Origin: Tridacna crocea
Taxonomy: Eukaryota > Mollusca > Bivalvia > Cardiida > Cardiidae
DNA: 64,000 nt
Direction: 5' to 3'
NCBI GenBank assembly: GCA_943736015.1
Contig: OX031065.1
Span: 14,103,427 to 14,167,426, forward strand
Below the pieces are notes generated by a model. That model saw only the letters and a program-made list of their open reading frames with translations, searched no databases and was not told where the DNA came from. Below are positions 21,294-34,409 of this stretch, piece by piece (positions within the stretch are counted from its first letter, which is position 1; every line of letters starts with the position of its first letter). Made by a program: the position numbers and the translations under genes.

Positions 21294-22931
21294 TTACATC
21301 TTATTTAATCTTTATGGCCTACTTCTAAATTCTTCAAACAAGAACAAGATTTTTTTATCGGAAAAAGTTTCCGCAACTGCAACCGGTTGCTTCTGAATTT
21401 TATATTTTCGCGCAGCGGTTAAACATAAAATTGGACTTATGAATCGCGTGGTCGTCAAAATTGGTTCAATGTTTTCGTCACCCTGGTAAGAAAACAGGGA
21501 AAAATTTTGTTTACCTTTCTTTGATTTGTACAACAGGTATCGGTTGCCTCCGAAAGTGTCGAAGTTGATTTTACGATGTTACGCACAGCACGTAACAGTC
21601 ACGTGTGGGCGAGATGGTCACCGTAACCAAATCAGTGGCCCTAGTGAGAGAAAATGAAAAAGAAAAATCCGTATAATAGACTTAAGCAACCATTGTCGTA
21701 TGCCAGAAAATATTCCCTAAGTCGAATTTTCATGTTTTTGCGGATACGTAAGAGGCACCTGCCAGACAGTAGACAACCTAAATGGGTTTGTTGTCAGGTA
21801 TAAAAAGACTGGAAAAAAAAAAATATTAGAAATTATATAAGTTCCCTCTATTTGACCTATCAAGCAACAGGTGTCGTCTGCTATGAAATGCTCCGTAAGT
21901 CAATTTTTCGCGGAGATGTAACTGACACCTATGAGACGGTAGTCAACGTAAATGGATTTGTCGTCACGGTATAAAGAGATTGGAGAAAAAAATATACAGT
22001 AAAAATTTAGTTCCTTTTGTTTGATTTATGCAATAAGAAGCAGTTGCTACTGAAAGAGCCTTCAGTCTTTTTTTAGCCACTTGTCGCATTATTTTCTGGG
22101 GTTTTCGCATGAGCGTAACGGGCACATATGAGACGGTAGTCAACGTAACTGGGTTTCTTGTTGTGGTTTGAAGAGATTAGAAAAATTACACTTCAGTTGC
22201 CTTTGTTTGATATATGGGTTTTCAGTGTCTTTTTTAGCCACTTGTCACATTAATTTTTGGGTTTTTTCTACACTGTACATTGATCACTTTGGCTTATTGA
22301 AAAGTTTCAATGTGCAGCATTTATTGTGGGTCCAGTTAGAAAAGCGAATCCAGTTTAGGGCTTGGGAGGGGGGGTGCATCGAGGGTTTAAGGGAAGTAAC
22401 TCTTGCAAGGGGCTTGAAAAGACCAAAACAAGGTCTTCTGGGCCCCTATTTTCTTAAATGTTTGCTCATTTTCAGTGAAATCTGGCATGTGTGGATGGTG
22501 CATGCCTGGCAGTTTGCCAAGGACTGCACAGCAGCCTTTAAAGAAGACTTTAAATCCACTTTTATGCCGTTTTTTTTCACTGTTTTTTATCTATAAATTA
22601 GCGCCCATTTTGGAGCGATTTTGAAGGCCTCTGATTGGCTGATGGGCCCAGCTTTGAATTTGGCTGTTGGTACCCATTCTGATTTCCTTAAAGCTTCTCT
22701 GATTGGATAATTTCAGAGAGGGAAGAGATTTGATTGGCTGATGGGAAGGGGGGGGAAATATCTGTTTATCCTTATTAACCTTTTACCACATAATGAAGCG
22801 GCTTTTTAACACCCCGAAGGCTTTTGAAAATAAACTGAGGAAAGGAGAAAATGCGGGCTACCAGCATTTTCTCCTTTTCCCACAGTGTTTTCTACCCTAT
22901 CAAAGAAAAAAATTGGATATTTTAGTTATTC
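21294..22931. repeat. Monomer copy 14 (unclassified, h5-like)
   Basis: Length 1638. Has 140G and 567A as h5 but lacks 976T and 1452T, and lacks the h4 states expected after copy 13. Private: 150A, 411C with 413G (destroying a TATA-like motif), 516C, 1171T, 1591G. Has 622T. Confidence 0.94.
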
Positions 22932-24572
22932 TTACATCTTATTTAATCTTTATGGCCTACTTCTAAATTCTTCAAACAAGAACAAGATTTTTTTATCCGA
23001 AAAAGTTTCCGCAACTGCAACCGGTTGCTTCTGAATTTTATATTTTCGCGCAGCGGTTAAACATAAAATTGGACTTATGACTCGCGTGGTCGTCAAAATT
23101 GGTTCAATGTTTTCGTCACCCTGGTAAGAAAACAGGGAAAAATTTTGTTTACCTTTCTTTGATTTGTACAACAGGTATCGGTTGCCTCCGAAAGTGTCGA
23201 AGTTGATTTTACGATGTTACGCACAGCACGTAACAGTCACGTGTCAGCGAGATGGTCACCGTAACCAAATCAGTGGCCCTAGTGAGAGAAAATGAAAAAG
23301 AAAAATCCGTATAATAGACTTAAGCAACCATTGTCGTATGCTAGAAAATATTCCCTAAGTCGAATTTTCATGTTTTTGCGGATACGTAAGAGGCACCTGC
23401 CAGACAGTAGACAACCTAAATGGGTTTGTTGTCAGGTATAAAAAGATTGGAAAAAAAAAAAATATTAGAAATTATATAAGTTCCCTCTATTTGACCTATC
23501 AAGCAACAGGTGTCGTCTGCTATGAAATGCTCCGTAAGTCAATTTTTCGCGGAGACGTAACTGACACCTATGAGACGGTAGTCAACATAAATGGATTTGT
23601 CGTCACGGTATAAAGAGATTGGAGAAAAAAATATACAGTAAAAATTTAGTTCCTTTTGTTTGATTTATGCAATAAGAAGCAGTTGCTACTGAAAGAGCCT
23701 TCAGTCTTTTTTTAGCCACTTGTCGCATTATTTTCTGGGGTTTTCGCATGAGCGTAACGGGCACATATGAGACGGTAGTCAACGTAACTGGGTTTCTTGT
23801 TGTGGTTTGAAGAGATTAGAAAAATTACACTTCAGTTGCCTTTGTTTGATATATGGGTTTTCAGTGTCTTTTTTAGCTACTTGTCACATTAATTTTTGGC
23901 TTTTTTTCTACACTGTACATTGATCACTTTGGCTTATTGAAAAGTTTCAATGTGCAGCATTTATTGTGGGTCCAGTTAGAAAAGCGAATCCAGTTTAGGG
24001 CTTGGGAGGGGGGGGTGCATCGAGGGTTTAAGGGAAGTAACTCTTGCAAGGGGCTTGAAAAGACCAAAACAAGGTCTTCTGGGCCCCTATTTTCTTAAAT
24101 GTTTGCCCATTTTCAGTGAAATCTGGCATGTGTGGATGGTGCATGCCTGGCAGTTTGCCAAGGACTGCACAGCAGCCTTTAAAGAAGACTTTAAATCCAC
24201 TTTTATGCCGTTTTTTTTCACTGTTTTTTATCTATAAATTAGCGCCCATTTTGGAGCGATTTTGAAGGCCTCTGATTGGCTGATGGGCCCAGCTTTGAAT
24301 TTGGCTGTTGGTACCCATTCTGATTTCCTTAAAGCTTCTCTGATTGGATAATTTCAGAGAGGGAAGAGATTTGATTGGCTGATGGGAAGGGGGGGGAAAT
24401 ATCTGTTTATCCTTATTAACCTTTTACCACATAATGAAGCGGCTTTTTAACACCCCGAAGGCTTTTGAAAATAAACTGAGGAAAGGAGAAAATGCGGGCT
24501 ACCAGCATTTTCTCCTTTTCCCACAATGTTTTCTACCCTATCAAAGAAAAAAATTGGATATTTTAGTTATTC
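22932..24572. repeat. Monomer copy 15 (unclassified)
   Basis: Length 1641, with copies 21 and 32 the longest. 67C (private), 140G, the CA pair at m314-315, 413G, 653A, 944T, 966C plus an extra T near m967, A-run 12, first G-run 8. Shares 653A with copy 17 and 944T with copy 19. Confidence 0.94.
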
Positions 24573-26210
24573 TTACATCTTATTTAATCTTTATGGCCTA
24601 CTTCTAAATTCTTCAAACAAGAACAAGATTTTTTTATCGGAAAAAGTTTCCGCAACTGCAACCGGTTATTTCTGAATTTTATATTTTCGCGCAGCGGTTA
24701 AACATAAAATTTGACTTATGACTCGCGTGGTCGTCAAAATTGGTTCAATGTTTTCGTCACCCTGGTAAGAAAACAGGGAAAAATTTTGTTTACCTTTCTT
24801 TGATTTGTACAACAAGTATCGGTTGCCTCCGAAAGTGTCGAAGTTGATTTTACGATGTTACGCACAGCACGTAACAGTCACGTGTGGGCGAGATGGTCAC
24901 CGTAACCAAATCAGTGGCCCTAGTGAGAGAAAATGAAAAGGAAAAATCCGTATAATAGACTTAAGCAACCATTGTCGTATGCTAGAAAATATTCCCTAAG
25001 TCGAATTTTCATGTTTTTGCGGATACGTAAGAGGCACCTGCCAGACAGTAGACAACCTAAATGGGTTTGTTGTCAGGTATAAAAAGATTGGAAAAAAAAA
25101 AATATTAGAAATTATATAAGTTCCCTCTATTTGACCTATCAAGCAACAGGTGTCGTCTGCTATGAAATGCTCCGTAAGTCAATTTTTTGCGGAGATGTAA
25201 CTGACACCTATGAGACGGTAGTCAACGTAAATGGATTTGTCGTCACGGTATAAAGAGATTGGAGAAAAAAATATACAGTAAAAATTTAGTTCCTTTTGTT
25301 TGATTTATGCAATAAGAAGCAGTTGCTACTGAAAGAGCCTTCAGTCTTTTTTTAGCCACTTGTCGCATTATTTTCTGGGGTTTTCGCATGAGCGTAACGG
25401 GCACATATGAGACGGTAGTCAACGTAACTGGGTTTCTTGTTGTAGTTTGAAGAGATTAGAAAAATTACACTTCAGTTGCCTTTGTTTGATATATGGGTTT
25501 TCAGTGTCTTTTTTAGCCACTTGTCACATTAATTTTTGGGTTTTTTCTACACTGTACATTGATCACTTTGGCTTATTGAAAAGTTTCAATGTGCAGCATT
25601 TATTGTGGGTCCAGTTAGAAAAGCGAATCCAGTTTAGGGCTTGGGAGGGGGGGTGCATCGAGGGTTTAAGGGAAGTAACTCTTGCAAGGGGCTTGAAAAG
25701 ACCAAAACAAGGTCTTCTGGGCCCCTATTTTCTTAAATGTTTGCCCATTTTCAGTGAAATCTGGCATGTGTGGATGGTGCATGCCTGGCAGTTTGCCAAG
25801 GACTGCACAGCAGCCTTTAAAGAAGACTTTAAATCCACTTTTATGCCGTTTTTTTTCACTGTTTTTTATCTATAAATTAGCGCCCATTTTGGAGCGATTT
25901 TGAAGGCCTCTGATTGGCTGATGGGCCCAGCTTTGAATTTGGCTGTTGGTACCCATTCTGATTTCCTTAAAGCTTCTCTGATTGGATAATTTCAGAGAGG
26001 GAAGAGATTTGATTGGCTGATGGGAAGGGGGGGGAAATATCTGTTTATCCTTATTAACCTTTTACCACATAATGAAGCGGCTTTTTAACACCCCGAAGGC
26101 TTTTGAAAATAAACTGAGGAAAGGAGAAAATGCGGGCTACCAGCATTTTCTCCTTTTCCCACAATGTTTTCTACCCTATCAAAGAAAAAAATTGGATATT
26201 TTAGTTATTC
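24573..26210. repeat. Monomer copy 16 (unclassified)
   Basis: Length 1638. 96A and 97T (breaks the palindrome; shared only with copy 18), m140 is T unlike its neighbours, 243A, 368G (private), 413G, 614T, 622T, 870A (private). The 96/97 change places a stop in the recurring minus-strand frame. Confidence 0.94.
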
Positions 26211-27850
26211 TTACATCTTATTTAATCTTTATGGCCTACTTCTAAATTCTTCAAACAAGAACAAGATTTTTTTATCGGAAAAAGTTTCCGCAACTGCAAC
26301 CGGTTGCTTCTGAATTTTATATTTTCGCGCAGCGGTTAAACATAAAATTGGACTTATGACTCGCGTGGTCGTCAAAATTGGTTCAATGTTTTCGTCACCC
26401 TGGTAAGAAAACAGGGAAAAATTTTGTTTACCTTTCTTTGATTTGTACAACAGGTATCGGTTGCCTCCGAAAGTGTCGAAGTTGATTTTACTATGTTACG
26501 CACAGCACGTAACAGTCACGTGTGGGCGAGATGGTCACCGTAACGAAATCAGTGGCCCTAGTGAGAGAAAATGAAAAAGAAAAATCCGTATAATAGACTT
26601 AAGCAACCATTGTCGTATGCTATAAAATATTCCCTAAGTCGAATTTTCATGTTTTTGCGGATACGTAAGAGGCACCTGCCAGACAGTAGACAACCTAAAT
26701 GGGTTTGTTGTCAGGTATAAAAAGATTGGAAAAAAAAAAAATATTAGAAATTATATAAGTTCCCTCTATTTGACCTATCAAGCAACAGGTGTCGTCTGCT
26801 ATGAAATGCTCCGTAAGTCAATTTTTCGCGGAGACGTAACTGACACCTATGAGACGGTAGTCAACATAAATGGATTTGTCGTCACGGTATAAAGAGATTG
26901 GAGAAAAAAATATACAGTAAAAATTTAGTTCCTTTTGTTTGATTTATGCAATAAGAAGCAGTTGCTACTGAAAGAGCCTTCAGTCTTTTTTTAGCCACTT
27001 GTCGCATTATTTTCTGGGGTTTTCGCATGAGCGTAACGGGGACATATGAGACGGTAGTCAACGTAACTGGGTTTCTTGTTGTGGTTTGAAGAGATTAGAA
27101 AAATTACACTTCAGTTGCCTTTGTTTGATATATGGGTTTTCAGTGTCTTTTTTAGCCACTTGTCACATTAATTTTTGGGTTTTTTCTACACTGTACATTG
27201 ATCACTTTGGCTTATTGAAAAGTTTCAATGTGCAGCATTTATTGTGGGTCCAGTTAGAAAAGCGAATCCAGTTTAGGGCTTGGGAGGGGGGGTGCATCGA
27301 GGGTTTAAGGGAAGTAACTCTTGCAAGGGGCTTGAAAAGACCAAAACAAGGTCTTCTGGGCCCCTATTTTCTTAAATGTTTGCCCATTTTCAGTGAAATC
27401 TGGCATGTGTGGATGGTGCATGCCTGGCAGTTTGCCAAGGACTGCACAGCAGCCTTTAAAGAAGACTTTAAATCCACTTTTATGCCGTTTTTTTTCACTG
27501 TTTTTTATCTATAAATTAGCGCCCATTTTGGAGCGATTTTGAAGGCCTCTGATTGGCTGATGGGCCCAGCTTTGAATTTGGCTGTTGGTACCCATTCTGA
27601 TTTCCTTAAAGCTTCTCTGATTGGATAATTTCAGAGAGGGAAGAGATTTGATTGGCTGATGGGAAGGGGGGGGGAAATATCTGTTTATTCTGATTAACCT
27701 TTTACTACATAATGAAGCGGCTTTTTAACACCCCGAAGGCTTTTGAAAATAAACTGAGGAAAGGAGAAAATGCGGGCTACCAGCATTTTCTCCTTTTCCC
27801 ACAATGTTTTCTACCCTATCAAAGAAAAAAATTGGATATTTTAGTTATTC
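26211..27850. repeat. Monomer copy 17 (unclassified)
   Basis: Length 1640. 140G and 653A (as copy 15). Private: 282T, 335G, 828G, 1476T, 1479G, 1493T. A-run 12. Confidence 0.94.
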
Positions 27851-29489
27851 TTACATCTTATTTAATCTTTATGGCCTACTTCTAAATTCTTCAAACAAGA
27901 ACAAGATTTTTTTATCGGAAAAAGTTTCCGCAACTGCAACCGGTTATTTCTGAATTTTATATTTTCGCGCAGCGGTTAAACATAAAATTGGACTTATGAC
28001 TCGCGTGGTCGTCAAAATTGGTTCAATGTTTTCGTCACCCTGGTAAAAAAACAGGGAAAAATTTTGTTTACCTTTCTTTGATTTGTACAACAGGTATCGG
28101 TTGCCTCCGAAAGTGTCGAAGTTGATTTTACGATGTTACGCACAGCACGTAACAGTCACGTGTGGGCGAGATGGTCACCGTAACCAAATCAGTGGCCCTA
28201 GTGAGAGAAAATGAAAAAGAAAAATCCGTATAATAGACTTAAGCAACCATTGTCGTATGCTATAAAATAATCCCTAAGTCGAATTTTCATGTTTTTGTGG
28301 ATACGTAAGAGGCACCTGCCAGACAGTAGACAACCTAAATGGGTTTGTTGTCAGGTATAAAAAGATTGGAAAAAAAAAAAATATTAGAAATTATATAAGT
28401 TCCCTCTATTTGACCTATCAAGCAACAGGTGTCGTCTGCTATGAAATGCTCCGTAAGTCAATTTTTCGCGGAGACGTAACTGACACCTATGAGACGGTAG
28501 TCAACGTAAATGGATTTGTCGTCACGGTATAAAGAGATTGGAGAAAAAAATATACAGTAAAAATTTAGTTCCTTTTGTTTGAATCATGCAATAAGAAGCA
28601 GTTGCTACTGAAAGAGCCTTCAGTCTTTTTTTAGCCACTTGTCGCATTATTTTCTGGGGTTTTCGCATGAGCGTAACGGGCACATATGAGACGGTAGTCA
28701 ACGTAACTGGGTTTCTTGTTGTGGTTTGAAGAGATTAGAAAAATTACACTTCAGTTGCCTTTGTTTGATATATGGGTTTTCAGTGTCTTTTTTAGCCACT
28801 TGTCACATTAATTTTTGGGTTTTTTCTACACTGTACATTGATCACTTTGGCTTATTGAAAAGTTTCAATGTGCAGCATTTATTGTGGGTCCAGTTAGAAA
28901 AGCGAATCCAGTTTAGGGCTTGGGAGGGGGGGTGCATCGAGGGTTTAAGGGAAGTAACTCTTGCAAGGGGCTTGAAAAGACCAAAACAAGGTCTTCTGGG
29001 CCCCTATTTTCTTAAATGTTTGCCCATTTTCAGTGAAATCTGGCATGTGTGGATGGTGCATGCCTGGCAGTTTGCCAAGGACTGCACAGCAGCCTTTAAA
29101 GAAGACTTTAAATCCACTTTTATGCCGTTTTTTTTCACTGTTTTTTATCTATAAATTAGCGCCCATTTTGGAGCGATTTTGAAGGCCTCTGATTGGCTGA
29201 TGGGCCCAGCTTTGAATTTGGCTGTTGGTACCCATTCTGATTTCCTTAAAGCTTCTCTGATTGGATAATTTCAGAGAGGGAAGAGATTTGATTGGCTGAT
29301 GGGAAGGGGGGGGAAATATCTGTTTATCCTTATTAACCTTTTACCACATAATGAAGCGGCTTTTTAACACCCCGAAGGCTTTTGAAAATAAACTGAGGAA
29401 AGGAGAAAATGCGGGCTACCAGCATTTTCTCCTTTTCCCACAATGTTTTCTACCCTATCAAAGAAAAAAATTGGATATTTTAGTTATTC
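27851..29489. repeat. Monomer copy 18 (unclassified)
   Basis: Length 1639. 96A and 97T shared with copy 16; 140G. Private: 197A, 420A, 448T, 730A, 732C. Confidence 0.94.
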
Positions 29490-31129
29490 TTACATCTTAT
29501 TTAATCTTTATGGCCTACTTCTAAATTCTTCAAACAAGAACAAGATTTTTTTATCGGAAAAAGTTTCCGCAACTGCAACCGGTTGCTTCTGAATTTTATA
29601 TTTTCGCGCAGCGGTTAAACATAAAATTGGACTTATGACTCGCGTGGTCGTCAAAATTGGTTCAATGTTTTCGTCACCCTGGTAAGAAAACAGGGAAAAA
29701 TTTTGTTTACCTTTCTTTGATTTGTACAACAGGTATCGGTTGCCTCCGAAAGTGTCGAAGTTGATTTTACGATGTTATGCACAGCACGTAACAGTCACGT
29801 GTGGGCGAGATGGTCACTGTAACCAAATCAGTGGCCCTAGTGAGAGAAAATGAAAAAGAAAAATCCGTATAATAGACTTAAGCAACCATTGTCGTATGCT
29901 ATAAAATATTCCCTAAGTCGAATTTTCATGTTTTTGCGGATACGTAAGAGGCACCTGCCAGACAGTAGACAACCTAAATGGGTTTGTTGTCTGGTATAAA
30001 AAGATTGGAAAAAAAAAAAATATTAGAAATTATATAAGTTCCCTCTATTTGACCTATCAAGCAACAGGTGTCGTCTGCTATGAAATGCTCCGTAAGTCAA
30101 TTTTTTGCGGAGACGTAACTGACACCTATGAGACGGTAGTCAACGTAAATGGATTTGTCGTCACGGTATAAAGAGATTGGAGAAAAAAATATACAGTAAA
30201 AATTTAGTTCCTTTTGTTTGATTTATGCAATAAGAAGCAGTTGCTACTGAAAGAGCCTTCAGTCTTTTTTTAGCCACTTGTCGCATTATTTTCTGGGGTT
30301 TTCGCATGAGCGTAACGGGCACATATGAGACGGTAGTCAACGTAACTGGGTTTCTTGTTGTGGTTTGAAGAGATTAGAAAAATTACACTTCAGTTGCCTT
30401 TGTTTGATATATGGGTTTTCAGTGTCTTTTTTAGCTACTTGTCACATTAATTTTTGGGTTTTTTCTACACTGTACATTGATCACTTTGGCTTATTGAAAA
30501 GTTTCAATGTGCAGCATTTATTGTGGGTCCAGTTAGAAAAGCGAATCCAGTTTAGGGCTTGGGAGGGGGGGTGCATCGAGGGTTTAAGGGAAGTAACTCT
30601 TGCAAGGGGCTTGAAAAGACCAAAACAAGGTCTTCTGGGCCCCTATTTTCTTAAATGTTTGCCCATTTTCAGTGAAATCTGGCATGTGTGGATGGTGCAT
30701 GCCTGGCAGTTTGCCAAGGACTGCACAGCAGCCTTTAAAGAAGACTTTAAATCCACTTTTATGCCGTTTTTTTTCACTGTTTTTTATCTATAAATTAGCG
30801 CCCATTTTGGAGCGATTTTGAAGGCCTCTGATTGGCTGATGGGCCCAGCTTTGAATTTGGCTGTTGGTACCCATTCTGATTTCCTTAAAGCTTCTCTGAT
30901 TGGATAATTTCATAGAGGGAAGAGATTTGATTGGCTGATGGGAAGGGGGGGGGAAATATCTGTTTATCCTTATTAACCTTTTACCACATAATGAAGCGGC
31001 TTTTTAACACCCCGAAGGCTTTTGAAAATAAACTGAGGAAAGGAGAAAATGCGGGCTACCAGCATTTTCTCCTTTTCCCACAATGTTTTCTACCCTATCA
31101 AAGAAAAAAATTGGATATTTTAGTTATTC
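29490..31129. repeat. Monomer copy 19 (unclassified)
   Basis: Length 1640. 140G; 614T shared with copy 16; 944T shared with copy 15. Private: 289T and 329T (both CpG transitions), 503T, 1421T. Confidence 0.94.
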
Positions 31130-32768
31130 TTACATCTTATTTAATCTTTATGGCCTACTTCTAAATTCTTCAAACAAGAACAAGATTTTTTTATCGGAAA
31201 AAGTTTCCGCAACTGCAACCGGTTGCTTCTGAATTTTATATTTTCGCGCAGCGGTTAAACATAAAATTGGACTTATGACTCGCGTGGTCGTCAAAATTGG
31301 TTCAATGTTTTCGTCACCCTGGTAAGAAAACAGGGAAAAATTTTGTTTACCTTTCTTTGATTTGTACAACAAGTATCGGTTGCCTCCGAAAGTGTCGAAG
31401 TTGATTTTACGATGTTACGCACAGCACGTAACAGTCACGTGTGGGCGAGATGGTCACCGTAACCAAATCAGTGGCCCTAGTGAGAGAAAATGAAAAAGAA
31501 AAATCAGTATAATAGACTTAAGCAACCATTGTCGTATGCTATAAAATATTCCCTAAGTCGAATTTTCATGTTTTTGCGGATACGTAAGAGGCACCTGCCA
31601 GACAGTAGACAACCTAAATGGGTTTGTTGTCAGGTATAAAAAGATTGGAAAAAAAAAAAATATTAGAAATTATATAAGTTCCCTCTATTTGACCTATCAA
31701 GCAACAGGTGTCGTCTGCTATGAAATGCTCCGTAAGTCAATTTTTCGCGGAGACGTAACTGACACCTATGAGACGGTAGTCAACGTAAATGGATTTGTCA
31801 TCACGGTATAAAGAGATTGGAGAAAAAAATATACAGTAAAAATTTAGTTCCTTTTGTTTGATTTATGCAATAAGAAGCAGTTGCTACTGAAAGAGCCTTC
31901 AGTCTTTTTTTAGCCACTTGTCGCATTATTTTCTGGGGTTTTCGCATGAGCGTAACGGGCACATATGAGACGGTAGTCAACGTAACTGGGTTTCTTGTTG
32001 TGGTTTGAAGAGATTAGAAAAATTACACTTCAGTTGCCTTTGTTTGATATATGGGTTTTCAGTGTCTTTTTTAGCCACTTGTCACATTAATTTTTGGGTT
32101 TTTTCTACACTGTACATTGATCACTTTGGCTTATTGAAAAGTTTCAATGTGCAGCATTTATTGTGGGTCCAGTTAGAAAAGCGAATCCAGTTTAGGGCTT
32201 GGGAGGGGGGGTGCATCGAGGGTTTAAGGGAAGTAACTCTTGCAAGGGGCTTGAAAAGACCAAAACAAGGTCTTCTGGGCCCCTATTTTCTTAAATGTTT
32301 GCCCATTTTCAGTGAAATCTGGCATGTGTGGATGGTGCATGCCTGGCAGTTTGCCAAGGACTGCACAGCAGCCTTTAAAGAAGACTTTAAATCCACTTTT
32401 ATGCCGTTTTTTTTCACTGTTTTTTATCTATAAATTAGCGCCCATTTTGGAGCGATTTTGAAGGCCTCTGATTGGCTGATGGGCCCAGCTTTGAATTTGG
32501 CTGTTGGTACCCATTCTGATTTCCTTAAAGCTTCTCTGATTGGATAATTTCAGAGAGGGAAGAGATTTGATTGGCTGATGGGAAGGGGGGGGAAATATCT
32601 GTTTATCCTTATTAACCTTTTACCACATAATGAAGCGGCTTTTTAACACCCCGAAGGCTTTTGAAAATAAACTGAGGAAAGGAGAAAATGCGGGCTACCA
32701 GCATTTTCTCCTTTTCCCACAATGTTTTCTACCCTATCAAAGAAAAAAATTGGATATTTTAGTTATTC
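31130..32768. repeat. Monomer copy 20 (cluster 20-22)
   Basis: Length 1639. 140G, 243A and 668A, shared with copies 21 and 22. Private 377A. Confidence 0.95.
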
Positions 32769-34409
32769 TTACATCTTATTTAATCTTTATGGCCTACTTC
32801 TAAATTCTTCAAACAAGAACAAGATTTTTTTATCGGAAAAAGTTTCCGCAACTGCAACCGGTTGCTTCTGAATTTTATATTTTCGCGCAGCGGTTAAACA
32901 TAAAATTGGACTTATGACTCGCGTGGTCGTCAAAATTGGTTCAATGTTTTCGTCACCCTGGTAAGAAAACAGGGAAAAATTTTGTTTACCTTTCTTTGAT
33001 TTGTACAACAAGTATCGGTTGCCTCCGAAAGTGTCGAAGTTGATTTTACGATGTTACGCACAGCACGTAACAGTCACGTGTGGGCGAGATGGTCACCGTA
33101 ACCAAATCAGTGGCCCTAGTGAGAGAAAATGAAAAAGAAAAATCCGTATAATAGACTTAAGCAACCATTGTCGTATGCTATAAAATATTCCCTAAGTCGA
33201 ATTTTCATGTTTTTGCGGATACGTAAGAGGCACCTGCCAGACAGTAGACAACCTAAATGGGTTTGTTGTCAGGTATAAAAAGATTGGAAAAAAAAAAAAT
33301 ATTAGAAATTATATAAGTTCCCTCTATTTGACCTATCAAGCAACAGGTGTCGTCTGCTATGAAATGCTCCGTAAGTCAATTTTTCGCGGAGACGTAACTG
33401 ACACCTATGAGACGGTAGTCAACGTAAATGGATTTGTCATCACGGTATAAAGAGATTGGAGAAAAAAATATACAGTAAAAATTTAGTTCCTTTTGTTTGA
33501 TTTATGCAATAAGAAGCAGTTGCTACTGAAAGAGCCTTCAGTCTTTTTTTAGCCACTTGTCGCATTATTTTCTGGGGTTTTCGCATGAGCGTAACGGGCA
33601 CATATGAGACGGTAGTCAACGTAACTGGGTTTCTTGTTGTGGTTTGAAGAGATTAGAAAAATTACACTTCAGTTGCCTTTGTTTGATATATGGGTTTTCA
33701 GTGTCTTTTTTAGCCACTTGTCACATTAATTTTTGGGTTTTTTCTACACTGTACATTGATCACTTTGGCTTATTGAAAAGTTTCAATGTGCAGCATTTAT
33801 TGTGGGTCCAGTTAGAAAAGCGAATCCAGTTTAGGGCTTGGGAGGGGGGGTGCATCGAGGGTTTAAGGGAAGTAACTCTTGCAAGGGGCTTGAAAAGACC
33901 AAAACAAGGTCTTCTGGGCCCCTATTTTCTTAAATGTTTGCCCATTTTCAGTGAAATCTGGCATGTGTGGATGGTGCATGCCTGGCAGTTTGCCAAGGAC
34001 TGCACAGCAGCCTTTAAAGAAGACTTTAAATCCACTTTTATGCCGTTTTTTTTCACTGTTTTTTATCTATAAATTAGCGCCCATTTTGGAGCGATTTTGA
34101 AGGCCTCTGATTGGCTGATGGGCCCAGCTTTGAATTTGGCTGTTGGTACCCATTCTGATTTCCTTAAAGCTTCTCTGATTGGATAATTTCAGAGAGGGAA
34201 GAGATTTGATTGGCTGATGGGAAGGGGGGGGGGAAATATCTGTTTATCCTTATTAACCTTTTACCACATAATGAAGCGGCTTTTTAACACCCCGAAGGCT
34301 TTTGAAAATAAACTGAGGAAAGGAGAAAATGCGGGCTACCAGCATTTTCTCCTTTTCCCACAATGTTTTCTACCCTATCAAAGAAAAAAATTGGATATTT
34401 TAGTTATTC
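32769..34409. repeat. Monomer copy 21 (cluster 20-22)
   Basis: Length 1641; second G-run 10 and A-run 12. 140G, 243A and 668A. No private substitution seen. Confidence 0.95.
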
